A stretch of DNA of 64,000 nt from Rhizobium sp. J15 (GTDB taxonomy: Bacteria > Pseudomonadota > Alphaproteobacteria > Rhizobiales > Rhizobiaceae). Positions 29,067 through 37,674 of this stretch are shown piece by piece. The stretch covers positions 1-64,000 of the forward strand of contig NZ_NWSX01000021.1 in the NCBI RefSeq assembly GCF_002531825.1, given 5' to 3'. Below the pieces are notes generated by a model that was not told the origin of the DNA, did no database searches, and worked only from the letters and a program-made list of their open reading frames with translations. The first letter of the stretch is position 1, and each line of letters begins with the position of its first letter. The position numbers and the translations under genes were made by a program.

Positions 29067-30196
29067 TCCGTCATTCCCTCCGTGGCTATGCCGAGTTCCC
29101 TGGCAAGCGCCAGCAACTGCCTGCCCTGTTCACCGGCGGGCGGAAAGGCCGCAAGCCCGCGCTTCAGCGCGCCGGCTGCGCGCTCCCTGTCGTTCAAGAC
29201 GGCGTAAGAGCGCACCAGCCGCATCCAGCCCTCGAAATTGTTCGGATCCTGGCTGAGTTTGGCATCGAGGCTTTCGACCATGCCGCGGATCATCTGCTGC
29301 CGGTCGCCGGCGCTCATGTCCTCCGCCGCCGCCACATCTTCCTCGGTTGGGTTGCCGGGAGCAGCCGGATTGGCGGCCGGCGCACCGCCGTTCATCGCAA
29401 TATGTTCGCTGACGAGCGGCAGCCAGGGCGCATCGGGGGGTGATTGTTTCGCCAGCGCCTCAAAGGCCTGGCGGGCCTCGTCGCGCCGTCCCGCCTGCTC
29501 CAGACTCAGCGCAATATAGAAGCGCGCCCGCGGATTGTCCGGCTCCAGCGTCAGCGACTGTTCGAGAACCTGGCGCGCCTCCTCGGTCACCACACCGTCG
29601 GAGACCGCCATCAGCGTTTCGGCCAGACCGTCGAGCCGGATGGGGCTCGGGCCAAGAAGGCGGATGGCGTTGCGGTAGGCAGCCTGCGCGTCATCAACCC
29701 GCATCGTGCGCAAATAGATCGGCGCCAGCACGTCCCAGCCCTTGCCGTCATCGGGATTTTGTACCAGATGCCGCTCCGCCTTGGCGATCAGCATGGCCAC
29801 ATCGCTGCCGGGATTTTCCAGCCGCGCTTCCAGCGGCTGCGACGGCAGGTCCGGCCTGCCCGTCGTCAAATAAAGACAGAGCCCGAAAACGGGCAGGAGC
29901 AAGAGAACGAAGGCCTCGGTGACACGGTGATGCCGTGCAGCCTTCGGCTTCTCGGCAGGCTCATCGACAGAAACGGCAATCAGCCGCCGGCCGATTTCCG
30001 CCCTGGCATAATCGGCTTCTTCAGGGCTGATCAGCCCACCATCGAGATCCCGATCGAGTTCGCGCAGCTGGTCGCGATAGACCGCCGCCTCGCCCACGCG
30101 GCTATCCTCAGCCACCTTCGCTCCGCGCAGAAGGGGGTAGAGCAGGACGGCGGCGACGACTGCCGTCAGAACGGCAACGAGAATCCAGAACAGCAT
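29063..30196 (-). CDS. cycH: Cytochrome c maturation protein CycH/CcmI
   Basis: A 377-residue inner-membrane protein that holds apocytochrome c for the CcmFH lyase. Two N-terminal transmembrane helices (MLFWILVAVLTAVVAAVLLY and, near residue 92, VLLLLPVFGLCLYLTTG) flank a cytoplasmic loop with a leucine-zipper-like segment. The periplasmic part has TPR-like repeats (NPDDGKGWDVLAPIYLRTMR and later NNFEGWMRLVRSYAVLND). First gene of cycHJKL; the promoter must lie in the roughly 100 bases between it and the lipoprotein gene or upstream. I see no clear operator. Confidence 0.94.
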   Translation of the reverse strand: MLFWILVAVLTAVVAAVLLYPLLRGAKVAEDSRVGEAAVYRDQLRELDRDLDGGLISPEEADYARAEIGRRLIAVSVDEPAEKPKAARHHRVTEAFVLLLLPVFGLCLYLTTGRPDLPSQPLEARLENPGSDVAMLIAKAERHLVQNPDDGKGWDVLAPIYLRTMRVDDAQAAYRNAIRLLGPSPIRLDGLAETLMAVSDGVVTEEARQVLEQSLTLEPDNPRARFYIALSLEQAGRRDEARQAFEALAKQSPPDAPWLPLVSEHIAMNGGAPAANPAAPGNPTEEDVAAAEDMSAGDRQQMIRGMVESLDAKLSQDPNNFEGWMRLVRSYAVLNDRERAAGALKRGLAAFPPAGEQGRQLLALARELGIATEGMTE

Positions 30197-30294
30197 ATCG
30201 GCCCAAATACGTGAAGCGCGCCGCTATTCCAACTGCCAAAGCCGGAATGACGAAGATTTGAGGCTATTCGCCGCAATAGGGACCGAAAACCACC

Positions 30295-30720
30295 TCAGCC
30301 GAGCGGCGACCAGGTGCCGTCTTCATTGCGGCAGGCAACGCCCCGCACCACCGTTTCCTTGCCGTCGGCGGTCACTGTGTGGGTATATTGCCGGCAATTC
30401 TGCGAACCGACCTGATAGGGTGCCGCCGCAACGACCTTGCCGCTGACGCCCTTGCCGGTCCAGAGGACAGGCTGGCCCACGGCCGCACCTTCCAGCGCCC
30501 GGTATTCCGCCTCGAGCGCCCGCTGCTTGTCGCTGTCGCTCAGGCTCACGCCGCTGCGGCCGACGATGCCGCCCTGCAGCGCGGTGATGAAGGTGGCCGA
30601 AGCCGGCGGCTTGCTCGAAAAAATGCCGCGCGAAGCGGCGCCCTTCGTCGTCGTGCAGCCGGATAGCGCAACGGCGACGAAAAGGGCCGAAACGATCATG
30701 CCTTGCGAGCGTAAAATCAT
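30295..30720 (-). CDS. Small outer-membrane lipoprotein, 17 kDa surface antigen-like
   Basis: A 141-residue lipoprotein precursor. The signal sequence MIVSALFVAVALSGCTTTKG contains a clear lipobox with Cys at residue 22 if the first ATG is used; the ATG seven codons later is the alternative start. The C-terminal half, with NCRQYTHTVTADGKETVVRG and ACRNEDGTW, resembles the 17 kDa surface antigen family common in Rhizobiales. Role unknown; likely outer-membrane attached. It lies between the feu locus and cycH on the same strand with about 100-base gaps on both sides, so it is probably a separate transcription unit. Confidence 0.85.
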   Translation of the reverse strand: MILRSQGMIVSALFVAVALSGCTTTKGAASRGIFSSKPPASATFITALQGGIVGRSGVSLSDSDKQRALEAEYRALEGAAVGQPVLWTGKGVSGKVVAAAPYQVGSQNCRQYTHTVTADGKETVVRGVACRNEDGTWSPLG

Positions 30721-30838
30721 TGCGTCGAACCACGATCAGAGGTCAAAATCAGCCGATCGAAGTGCAGCGTCCCCGTGTCAGCATTAAGGCAAAGCATGCT
30801 ATGCAATTGCCACTATCTTTGTGGCATCAAGCAGTTGC

Positions 30839-32231
30839 TCATGCAACATCCTTTGTGACACCGGGGAGGATAAGCTTCGCCTTCAGCCCGCCCCATTCGC
30901 CGCGGGATAGCTCGAGCCGCCCCTGATATTCGTTGGAAATCTCGGTGACGATCGACAGGCCGAGACCGGTTCCAGGCTTGCTTTCGTCGAGCCTGCGGCC
31001 GCGCTTCAGCGCTTCCCGGATCTGATCCGGCTCCAGCCCCGGCCCGTCATCTTCGACGGCGAGCTCCACCCAGTGGCGGCGCGCGCTCGCCTCTGTGCCT
31101 TTCACGTCCTCGCCGGCCTCGACGGCGGAAAGCCGCACGCGGCTCTTGGCGAAACGCGCCGCATTTTCGAGGAGATTGCCGACGGTCTCCTCCAGATCCT
31201 GCTGCTCCATGGCGACGGCGAGATGCGGCGGTGAGACCGTAAGATCGAATTGGGTGTCGACGTTCAGGCGGCGCATGACGCGCACCAGCCGCTCCAGCGC
31301 CGGCTCGGCATCGGTGCGGGCGAGCACGGATTCGCGTTGCGCGGCGATGCGCGCCCGGTTGAGATAGGACTGCACTTGGCCCTGCATGGATTCCGCCTGG
31401 CTGCGCACCAGCTCGCCATGGGATTTTTCCAGCACCCGCGCCTCGTTCAGAAGAACGGCGATCGGCGTCTTCAGCGAATGGGCGAGGTTGCCGACCTGCA
31501 TGCGCGCCCGTTCGACGATGCGGCGGTTGCTGTCGATCAGCGCATTCACTTCGTTTGCCAGCGGCAGGATCTCCCGCGGAAAATCGCCCTTCAGCTGCTC
31601 GCTCTCGCCGGCGCGGATGCGCTCCAAGGCAGCGCGCGCCTTGTCGAGCGGCTTGAGGCCATAAAGAATCGCCAGCGCATTGACGATCAGGCTGCCGACG
31701 CCGAAGCCGGCGAGCGCCAGATAGAGACTGTGGGAAAAGGTGCGCACGTCGTCTTCGACGACATCGACATTGCCGGTGACGCGGAAGCGCGCCGCGCGGC
31801 CGTCGGTGTCGAGCACCACTTCGGTTTCGGCCACCTGCACGCGGTTTCCGGAGGCGTCGGTCACCTGATAGTAGCGCTCGTAGTTCTTGTCGAAGGGCGC
31901 CTCGACGACGGAGGGAACCGGAATGAGCGCCGAGCCGAGCGAGGGCGATACCAGCGGCGCGGTCGTATAGGTGCCGAGCGGTTCCACCACCCAATACCAG
32001 CCGGTCTTCGGCTGGGCGAAGCGCAGGTCACCAAGCTGCGGACTGCCGCTCAGCGCGCCCTGGTCGCCGATCGTCACCGAATTGATGACGTTGTAGAGCT
32101 GCGCCCGCAGCAGGTCCTGAAAGCCGCGCTCCGCGCTCTTGCGGTAAAGCGTGGAGATCAGCAGGCCGATCACCACAAGCGCCACCGTCGACCAGACCGT
32201 GGTCAGCAGCAGCACACGTGCGGTGAGCGAC

Positions 32232-32242
<11 letters not shown>
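30839..32242 (-). CDS. feuQ: Sensor histidine kinase FeuQ
   Basis: A 467-residue inner-membrane kinase, PhoQ-like. Transmembrane helices near residues 8-28 and 170-192 enclose a periplasmic sensor. The phospho-acceptor is in VGNLAHSLKTPIAVLLNEAR near residue 255, and the ATPase has NLLENAARFAKS, EDDGPGLEPDQ and GTGLGLSIVTEI. In Sinorhizobium, FeuQ with FeuP senses osmotic conditions and controls cyclic glucan export and symbiosis. Assignment rests on the gene order feuN-feuP-feuQ and family resemblance. The start overlaps the feuP stop by 11 bases. Confidence 0.85.
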
Positions 32243-32903
<661 letters not shown>

Positions 32904-32957
32904 CGGTCCGCCTTCGTCCGCTTCAAATCGATCATGTCCTGAATAAGCCGATTCCGC

Positions 32958-33206
32958 TTACATCGGAACCTTTACCGTCACTTTGCGTGGACGCTGGCCG
33001 TTCCCCTGCACGAGAACGGTGATGATGCAGGTATCGCCCACCGGTTGCACAGACAGCAGCTGGCCGCCGGTCTGCTCTACGACCTGGGCTGCGGCGGCGC
33101 TGCAATCGCCCGCCACCCGCACGACAAATGTTTCCGCGGCGTCCGGTGAGGGCGCCGATACCACCAGTCCGGCGGCCAATGCTGCGACGCTCAGAGGAAA
33201 GGCCAT
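32958..33206 (-). CDS. feuN: Small periplasmic protein, FeuN-like
   Basis: An 82-residue exported protein: signal sequence MAFPLSVAALAAGLVVSAPS, probable cleavage before AETFVV, and a mature domain with two Cys (GDCSAAAA and GDTCIITV) that could form a disulfide. In Sinorhizobium meliloti a protein of this size encoded just upstream of feuPQ, FeuN, restrains FeuQ in the periplasm and is needed for growth. Position, size and export signal match; sequence identity could not be checked. The C-terminus is basic and beta-rich (RPRKVTVKVPM). Confidence 0.78.
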   Translation of the reverse strand: MAFPLSVAALAAGLVVSAPSPDAAETFVVRVAGDCSAAAAQVVEQTGGQLLSVQPVGDTCIITVLVQGNGQRPRKVTVKVPM

Positions 33207-33708
33207 GTGCTATGCTTTCAAGGTAATCCAACTTGCTGCGAATATGTACTCACGCGACCTGAATGGCAAATGAATGCGCTGTATTGCAGGGTATTTAGAA
33301 CCATTCTCGCCTTTTGGCGGCCGCCGATTTCAGCCGCCCGAATCGCCGCCGCGGCAAGCCTCGGCGCTAACTTCCGCACATCGAAACAATGCCTTTCCGC
33401 CGACATGGCCAAGGGGCTCGCATGCCTCCCCAAAGGAGCGGGCAACCGGCGAGACTCACGCGCGGCAACCGTTCCGAATCGGCTGCGCCGCACCGACGTC
33501 ATGGTCACGGGCGGCGCCGACACGTCTCATCGCCCCAATCGTCCAGGAATTGTACCAGTCTTTCATGTCAATCATGCCATCGCTCTTATATTTTACTTTC
33601 GAGGAAAAGCGCAGGCCAGAGCGCCGGACCTGGTTTGGGCGGCTTTCACCGGCGGATTGAAACTGCTACGGTCGCGCAACTCCCGCATTTCACGCCTTCT
33701 CAGCACCG
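33207..33708. other. Intergenic region upstream of feuN and MFS gene
   Basis: About 500 bases between the divergent feuN-like and MFS genes. Overlapping frames exist here (for example 33274-33660) but none has a convincing ribosome site or protein-like composition. Both promoters should lie here. I see no clear repeat, RNA gene or terminator. Confidence 0.5.
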
Positions 33709-34941
33709 ATGCCAAAATTCTTCCGCCACCGCTCGGCGCAGACGGTCATCGTCCTCGCCGTTACCCAGCTGATCGGCTGGGGCACGACGTTCGACATGCT
33801 CGGCGTCATGGGCCGCACCGTCGCGCCCGATCTCGGCCTGCCGAACGAGGCGGCGTTTGCCGGCCTGACGATCATGATGACGGTCAGCGCCATCGCCGGT
33901 CCCGCGACCGGACGCTGGCTCGGCCGCTATGGCGCCGCTCGGGTGCTTTCGGCCGCCTCGCTGATCTTCGCGCTCGGCCTGCTTCTGCTTGCCGCCGCAA
34001 GCGACATCATGCTCTATGCCGCCGGCTGGATCGTCATCGGCCTTGGCGGCGCGCTCGGCCTATCGGCGCCGGCCTATACGGCCGTCGTCGAGCGTGAAGG
34101 GCTGAACGGCAAACGTGTCATCGCCATTCTGATGCTGTTCACCGGGCTTTCGAGCGCCATCTTTTGGCCGATCCTCAGCCTTCTCAACGAAGCGGTCGGC
34201 TGGCGCCTTACCTTCGTCGTCTGCGCGGCGCTGCAATTCTTCATCTGCCTGCCGCTGCATCTTTTTGCCCTGCCGAAGCCGAGCGCGACGCATGTCGAAG
34301 GCGCCGCGGCGGAAATCGCCCCGGTGCCGCTGTCGAAGATGGCGCAGCGCAAGGCCTTCCTGCTGATTGCAGCCGCCACGACGATCACGACCTTCATTAC
34401 CTTCGGCATCTCGCCGTCGCTGCTCGAAATCTTCCGCCAGTCCGGCGCTTCGCCGGCCTTCGCGCTGCAGCTCGGCTCGGCCCGCGGCGTTCTCGGCATC
34501 TCGGCGCGTTTCCTCGACATGCTGCTCGGCCGACGCGGCAATCCCATGCTCAGCGCGGCAATGGGCATCGGCATGATGGCGAGCAGTTTTCTGATCATGC
34601 TGGCCGCCAGTCCGTCGACGCCGCTGCTGATCTCTTTCATCCTGCTCTATGGCTTCGGCGCCGGCGTCATGACCGTCGCCCGCGCGCTGCTGCCGCTCGC
34701 GCTGTTTTCACCGCGCGAATTCGGCCTGCAATCGGCGCGGCTGTCGCTGCCGCAAAACCTCGCCAACGCCATCGCTCCGGTCATCTTCACCGCCATCCTC
34801 GACCGCGCCGGCACCGGCCCGGCGCTTGCAACCGCCGCCGTTTTGGCAGCCTTGTCGCTGGTCTTCGTGCTCATGCTCATGGCGCTGGTGCGCGGCGCCC
34901 GCGCTACCCAACCGAGCCCGGTCGTGCCCCAGGAGCTTTGA
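33709..34941 (+). CDS. MFS transporter
   Basis: A 410-residue major facilitator with about 12 hydrophobic helices. The N-terminus MPKFFRHRSAQTVIVLAVTQ leads into TM1; the loop between TM2 and TM3 reads ATGRWLGRYGAARVLSAA, a variant of the MFS G-X-X-X-D-R-X-G-R-R signature, and the central loop (ALPKPSATHVEGAAAEIAPV) separates the two halves. Substrate unknown. The frame contains no earlier in-frame start with better support. It converges with the Dabb-protein gene across a 159-base region full of GAATC sites. Confidence 0.88.
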   Translation: MPKFFRHRSAQTVIVLAVTQLIGWGTTFDMLGVMGRTVAPDLGLPNEAAFAGLTIMMTVSAIAGPATGRWLGRYGAARVLSAASLIFALGLLLLAAASDIMLYAAGWIVIGLGGALGLSAPAYTAVVEREGLNGKRVIAILMLFTGLSSAIFWPILSLLNEAVGWRLTFVVCAALQFFICLPLHLFALPKPSATHVEGAAAEIAPVPLSKMAQRKAFLLIAAATTITTFITFGISPSLLEIFRQSGASPAFALQLGSARGVLGISARFLDMLLGRRGNPMLSAAMGIGMMASSFLIMLAASPSTPLLISFILLYGFGAGVMTVARALLPLALFSPREFGLQSARLSLPQNLANAIAPVIFTAILDRAGTGPALATAAVLAALSLVFVLMLMALVRGARATQPSPVVPQEL

Positions 34942-34956
34942 TGGGGCATCAATCGC

Positions 34957-35067
34957 GAATCTTTTGAATCGCTTGCCGCTGCTTTTTCGAACGTTGAATC
35001 CGGTGGCTCAAATGTTGAATCAACTTCGGACGATCTGAATCCGAAAAATCATTCATCCATTTGAATC
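34957..35067 (+). repeat. Cluster of six GAATC (GANTC) sites between convergent genes
   Basis: GAATC occurs at 34957, 34966, 34996, 35017, 35037 and 35063, all in the same orientation, and four of them sit in a TTGAATC context. Spacings are 9, 30, 21, 20 and 26 bases. GAATC is a form of GANTC, the CcrM methylation target in Alphaproteobacteria. The region lies between the ends of two convergent genes, where a promoter is not expected. Function is unknown. Confidence 0.6.
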
Positions 35068-35100
35068 TCAATGGAGAGCCGCGGCGAAAGCCTGCGAAAT

Positions 35101-35406
35101 TCAGAGCGCCTGCTTCACCGCTGTGCGGCTGTCGTAATCGGCGGCGATGCGCTTTTCCCGGAGCGGCCGCACGCGCTCGATCGAGAGCTGGTAATCCGGA
35201 TGCGCCTTATAGGCGGCAAGAGCCGCCTCGTCGTCGAATTCGCCATAGACCACAAGGTCGATCTCGGTGCCCAGCTGATCGGTCTTCACATTGGTGCCAA
35301 TCTCGAGCAGCCGCGCATGGGGAATTCCGGTCAGGATTGAAAGCCCGGCCCTCACCTCCTCCAGATGTTCCTCCGGCACGGTGAAGAAGACGATGTGGCG
35401 GATCAC
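35101..35406 (-). CDS. Dabb (stress-responsive alpha-beta barrel) family protein
   Basis: A 101-residue ferredoxin-like-fold protein of the Dabb family, usually a cytoplasmic dimer and in some members an enzyme of polyketide or aromatic metabolism. It starts IRHIVFFTVPEEHLEEVRAG and has the typical VVYGEFDDEAALAAYKAHPD block near residues 52-72. The start is GTG, chosen because AGGAG lies exactly seven bases upstream; a longer frame without a ribosome site runs 174 bases further. The gene follows the GH19-like gene by 61 bases on the same strand and may be co-transcribed. Function in this organism unknown. Confidence 0.85.
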   Translation of the reverse strand: MIRHIVFFTVPEEHLEEVRAGLSILTGIPHARLLEIGTNVKTDQLGTEIDLVVYGEFDDEAALAAYKAHPDYQLSIERVRPLREKRIAADYDSRTAVKQAL

Positions 35407-35467
35407 GCGGAAGCTCCTGTCAGATTTCAGAGTGTCAGCCGCGCGATAACACGCAAGCCCCGGGCCT

Positions 35468-36100
35468 TCAACCGCGTAAGCGGTCAGATGCAGCATCGAG
35501 ACGTATCGCCGCATCGAAGGCCATGGCATAGGCCGCGAGCTTCTCCGCCCGATCGGTGCCGTTGACGATGCGGCGGGCATTCAGCCAGTCCTCGGTCGTC
35601 TCATTCAGGTGATCTTCGAGCTTGTGGCCGGTGAAACTGCCCTGCAGCATGCCTTCGATCAGGATCGTCACCGCCACATCCATTTCCATCGCCCGGTCGG
35701 GCTCGGCAACGAGGTCGATACCGGTCAGCACGCTCATCGCCTCATAGTTCCGCTTATGGGTGAGCTGCACCAGGCCGCGCCCCAGCCAGCTGCGGCCATC
35801 CTCGTCCGGCCGCCAGTATGGCGTCCTCACCCAGGACAGCCTGCCTCCTGAAAAGGCCGCTTCCAGGATCTCGATCGCGCGCGCATCGCTTTCCGCCAGC
35901 GTCTCGCGCACGGGCTGCATGGTATAGGCGGTCTCGTGAAAGGCGGTTGCCAGGATGTAAGCGAGCCACCGACGGTCGGCATCGGCAAAGCGCCGTTCCC
36001 AAGCGTCGAGAATCGCAGTGATGCCCACTACCTGAAGCTGAGTGATTTCCCCTTTGAAGAGTGCATCCCGCACCGCGTCAAAAAAGAGTACCCTATCCAT
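35468..36100 (-). CDS. GH19-like lysozyme/chitinase family protein
   Basis: A 210-residue protein of the glycoside hydrolase family 19 / phage-endolysin type, which cleaves peptidoglycan or chitin. The putative catalytic Glu is in ATAFHETAYTMQPVRE near residue 48, and the substrate-binding block is WLGRGLVQLTHKRNYEAM near residue 105-120. No signal peptide or membrane segment is visible, so export would need a holin-like route or leaderless secretion, unless it acts on lysis. The ATG chosen begins MDRVLFFDAV; ATGs and GTGs 4 to 16 codons upstream are possible and ribosome sites are weak. Its promoter region holds a tandem array of CtrA-like half-sites. Confidence 0.82.
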   Translation of the reverse strand: MDRVLFFDAVRDALFKGEITQLQVVGITAILDAWERRFADADRRWLAYILATAFHETAYTMQPVRETLAESDARAIEILEAAFSGGRLSWVRTPYWRPDEDGRSWLGRGLVQLTHKRNYEAMSVLTGIDLVAEPDRAMEMDVAVTILIEGMLQGSFTGHKLEDHLNETTEDWLNARRIVNGTDRAEKLAAYAMAFDAAIRLDAASDRLRG

Positions 36101-36138
36101 GTGGACAACCATCCCGCGCTTTACCTGTCGTATCAAAG

Positions 36139-36189
36139 TTAACATCACCTTAATCGATTAAAATCAACTTAATCGTTTAAAGCGTTTAA
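36139..36189. promoter_or_regulatory. Tandem CtrA-box array (six TTAA half-sites)
   Basis: TTAA occurs at 36139, 36150, 36158, 36169, 36177 and 36186. The first pair and the second pair are each TTAA-N7-TTAA, the consensus for the cell-cycle regulator CtrA. The block is a tandem repeat of about 19 bases: TTAACATCACCTTAATCGA, then TTAAAATCAACTTAATCGT, then a decayed third unit. It lies 39 bases upstream of the GH19-like start and 81 bases upstream of a 43-residue ORF on the other strand, so it can control both. Binding by CtrA is inferred. Confidence 0.65.
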
Positions 36190-36269
36190 CCCCCTGATTT
36201 ACACGCCAATTATCTTGTGCAATGCATCTGCCTGCCCTGAAGCCTTGACCCCGAAAGAGGAGACTTCCG

Positions 36270-36401
36270 ATGCAGACGCCCGCCAATACACAAACCACCA
36301 TTCCCCAGCACGTGGTCGACCAGATGGAAAATGAGTGGCGCCAGATTCGCCTTGAACGGGAAAATCCCCGTCCGGCCCAGCAGCCTCAACAGCAGCGCTG
36401 A
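36270..36401 (+). CDS. Small hypothetical protein (43 residues)
   Basis: MQTPANTQTTIPQHVVDQME is followed by a charged, Gln- and Pro-rich tail ending in QQR. No membrane segment or Cys. AGGAG eight bases before the ATG is a strong ribosome site. The CtrA-like array lies just upstream and an intrinsic terminator about 115 bases downstream on the same strand, which together make a complete small transcription unit. Function unknown; a disordered adaptor or regulatory peptide is possible. Confidence 0.65.
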   Translation: MQTPANTQTTIPQHVVDQMENEWRQIRLERENPRPAQQPQQQR

Positions 36402-36517
36402 GACATATACTCAAAGCGGCGCCGATGTAAGGCCAGCGCTTGATCGGGCCGCTCGTCCGCTCTTTCCAGCGCTTCGCCACGCCCCACCTAAAGCGCCGTC
36501 AATGCCCGCCCAATGCC

Positions 36518-36545
36518 CCGGCCAGTCGATAATGGCCGGTTTTTT
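36518..36545 (+). terminator. Intrinsic terminator
   Basis: CCGGCCA-GTCGATAA-TGGCCGG followed by TTTTTT, a standard Rho-independent terminator in the plus direction. It ends the transcript of the 43-residue ORF. On the minus strand there is no T-run, so the convergent TetR gene is not served by it. Confidence 0.85.
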
Positions 36546-36566
36546 GATGTCTCTTCGGCTGAGATC

Positions 36567-37133
36567 TCATTGCACCGCAGCGTCAAGCCGTCTCGCCAGC
36601 GTTTCCAGCGACCGGGTGAAAACCGTTTTGTCGCCTAGCGCGCGAGACAGCACCAGTGCGCCCTGGATGCCGGAGACGCATTCCTCGGCGAGCGCCTGCG
36701 CCTCTTCCCCAGTGCAGCCCGCCCGCGTCAGCGCCGCACCCAATGCATCGATCCAGCGGGTGAAATAATTGCCGATCGCAGCCGAAAACCGTTCCCTGGT
36801 GTCATCGAGCGCGAAAGCCCCGACGAGGCAGATGCGGCCGCCGGAGCGAAAATAATCGTTCACATTCGTCCACATGGCGGCGATCGCCTTGCGGACGTCG
36901 TCGTTTCTCAGCGGCCGATAGATCGCGTGTTCGAACCAGGCGTCGATCTCGGCAATGACAGCGCTTGCCATCTCCTCCTTGCCGCCGGGAAAGAAGTGAT
37001 ACAGGCTGCCCTTGCCAATGCCGGTGCGTTCGGTGATCCGGCTGAGCGACGTGCCCTCGTAGCCGAGCTCGCGGAAGATTTCCGCCAGCAGCGGCACGAC
37101 GTCGGCGCGTTCATGAACTGTCTTCACCCGCAC
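36567..37133 (-). CDS. TetR family transcriptional regulator
   Basis: A 188-residue TetR-type repressor. The N-terminal helix-turn-helix reads YEGTSLSRITERTGIGKGSL followed by YHFFPGGKEEM, the usual recognition-helix ending. The C-terminal ligand domain has a single notable motif, LVGAFALDDTRERF. The start is GTG, five bases after the DUF1348 gene stop. The two genes form an operon read leftwards, and a palindrome in their shared promoter is the likely operator, so autoregulation is expected. The ligand is unknown. Confidence 0.9.
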   Translation of the reverse strand: MRVKTVHERADVVPLLAEIFRELGYEGTSLSRITERTGIGKGSLYHFFPGGKEEMASAVIAEIDAWFEHAIYRPLRNDDVRKAIAAMWTNVNDYFRSGGRICLVGAFALDDTRERFSAAIGNYFTRWIDALGAALTRAGCTGEEAQALAEECVSGIQGALVLSRALGDKTVFTRSLETLARRLDAAVQ

Positions 37134-37138
37134 GACCT

Positions 37139-37600
37139 TCAGAGGCCGAGTTCGGTGAGACCGGGATGATCGTCCGGTCGCCGGCCGAGCGGCCAGTGAT
37201 ATTTACGATCCGATTCTTGAATCGGCAGGTCGTTGATCGATGCGAAGCGACGCTGCATCAGGCCGGCGGCATCGAATTCCCAGTTCTCATTGCCGTAGGA
37301 ACGGAACCAGTTGCCGCTGTCATCACGCCATTCATAAGCGAAGCGCACCGCGATGCGATTATCGGTGAAGGCCCAGATCTCCTTGATCAGCCGGTAATCC
37401 AACTCCTTTGCCCATTTGCGGGTGAGGAAGGCGACGATCTCGGCGCGGCCGGTGATGAACTCGGCGCGGTTCCGCCAGCGGCTGTCGGGGGTATAGACGA
37501 GCGAGACACGCTCGGGATCGCGGCTGTTCCAGCCATCCTCGGCAAGGCGGACTTTCTGGGTGGCGGTTTCCAGGGTGAAGGGCGGAATGAGGCTGGACAT
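37139..37600 (-). CDS. DUF1348 / NTF2-like family protein
   Basis: A 153-residue protein of the nuclear transport factor 2 fold, DUF1348 branch: PFTLETATQKVRLAEDGWNS at the start, YTPDSRWRNRAEFITGR in the middle and QRRFASINDLPIQESDRKYH near the end are family hallmarks. NTF2-like cones bind small hydrophobic ligands or act as isomerases; the reaction here is unknown. AGGAG six bases before the ATG. It is the first gene of an operon with the TetR regulator and its promoter carries a palindromic operator, so it is likely induced by a small molecule. Confidence 0.9.
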   Translation of the reverse strand: MSSLIPPFTLETATQKVRLAEDGWNSRDPERVSLVYTPDSRWRNRAEFITGRAEIVAFLTRKWAKELDYRLIKEIWAFTDNRIAVRFAYEWRDDSGNWFRSYGNENWEFDAAGLMQRRFASINDLPIQESDRKYHWPLGRRPDDHPGLTELGL

Positions 37601-37628
37601 CGGATCTCCTGTACTTATCAGTCTTGAC

Positions 37629-37644
37629 TGTACCTATCGGTACA
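37629..37644 (-). promoter_or_regulatory. Palindromic operator inside the promoter of the DUF1348-TetR operon
   Basis: On the minus strand TTGCCA, a 17-base spacer and TACAGT form a recognisable promoter about 25 bases upstream of the DUF1348 start. TGTACC-GATA-GGTACA, a perfect 6-base inverted repeat, fills the spacer and the start of the -10 box. Position and symmetry fit TetR repression by steric block. Confidence 0.65.
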
Positions 37645-37674
37645 AATATTGGCAAGGCGCCTTTGGACAGGATT

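Noticed and set aside
33274..33660. Overlapping small frames between feuN and the MFS gene
   Set aside because: No ribosome site, no protein-like composition, several frames equally open.
36139..36189. CRISPR-like tandem repeat
   Set aside because: Repeat units are 19 bases with no spacers and no cas gene; explained better as a binding-site array.
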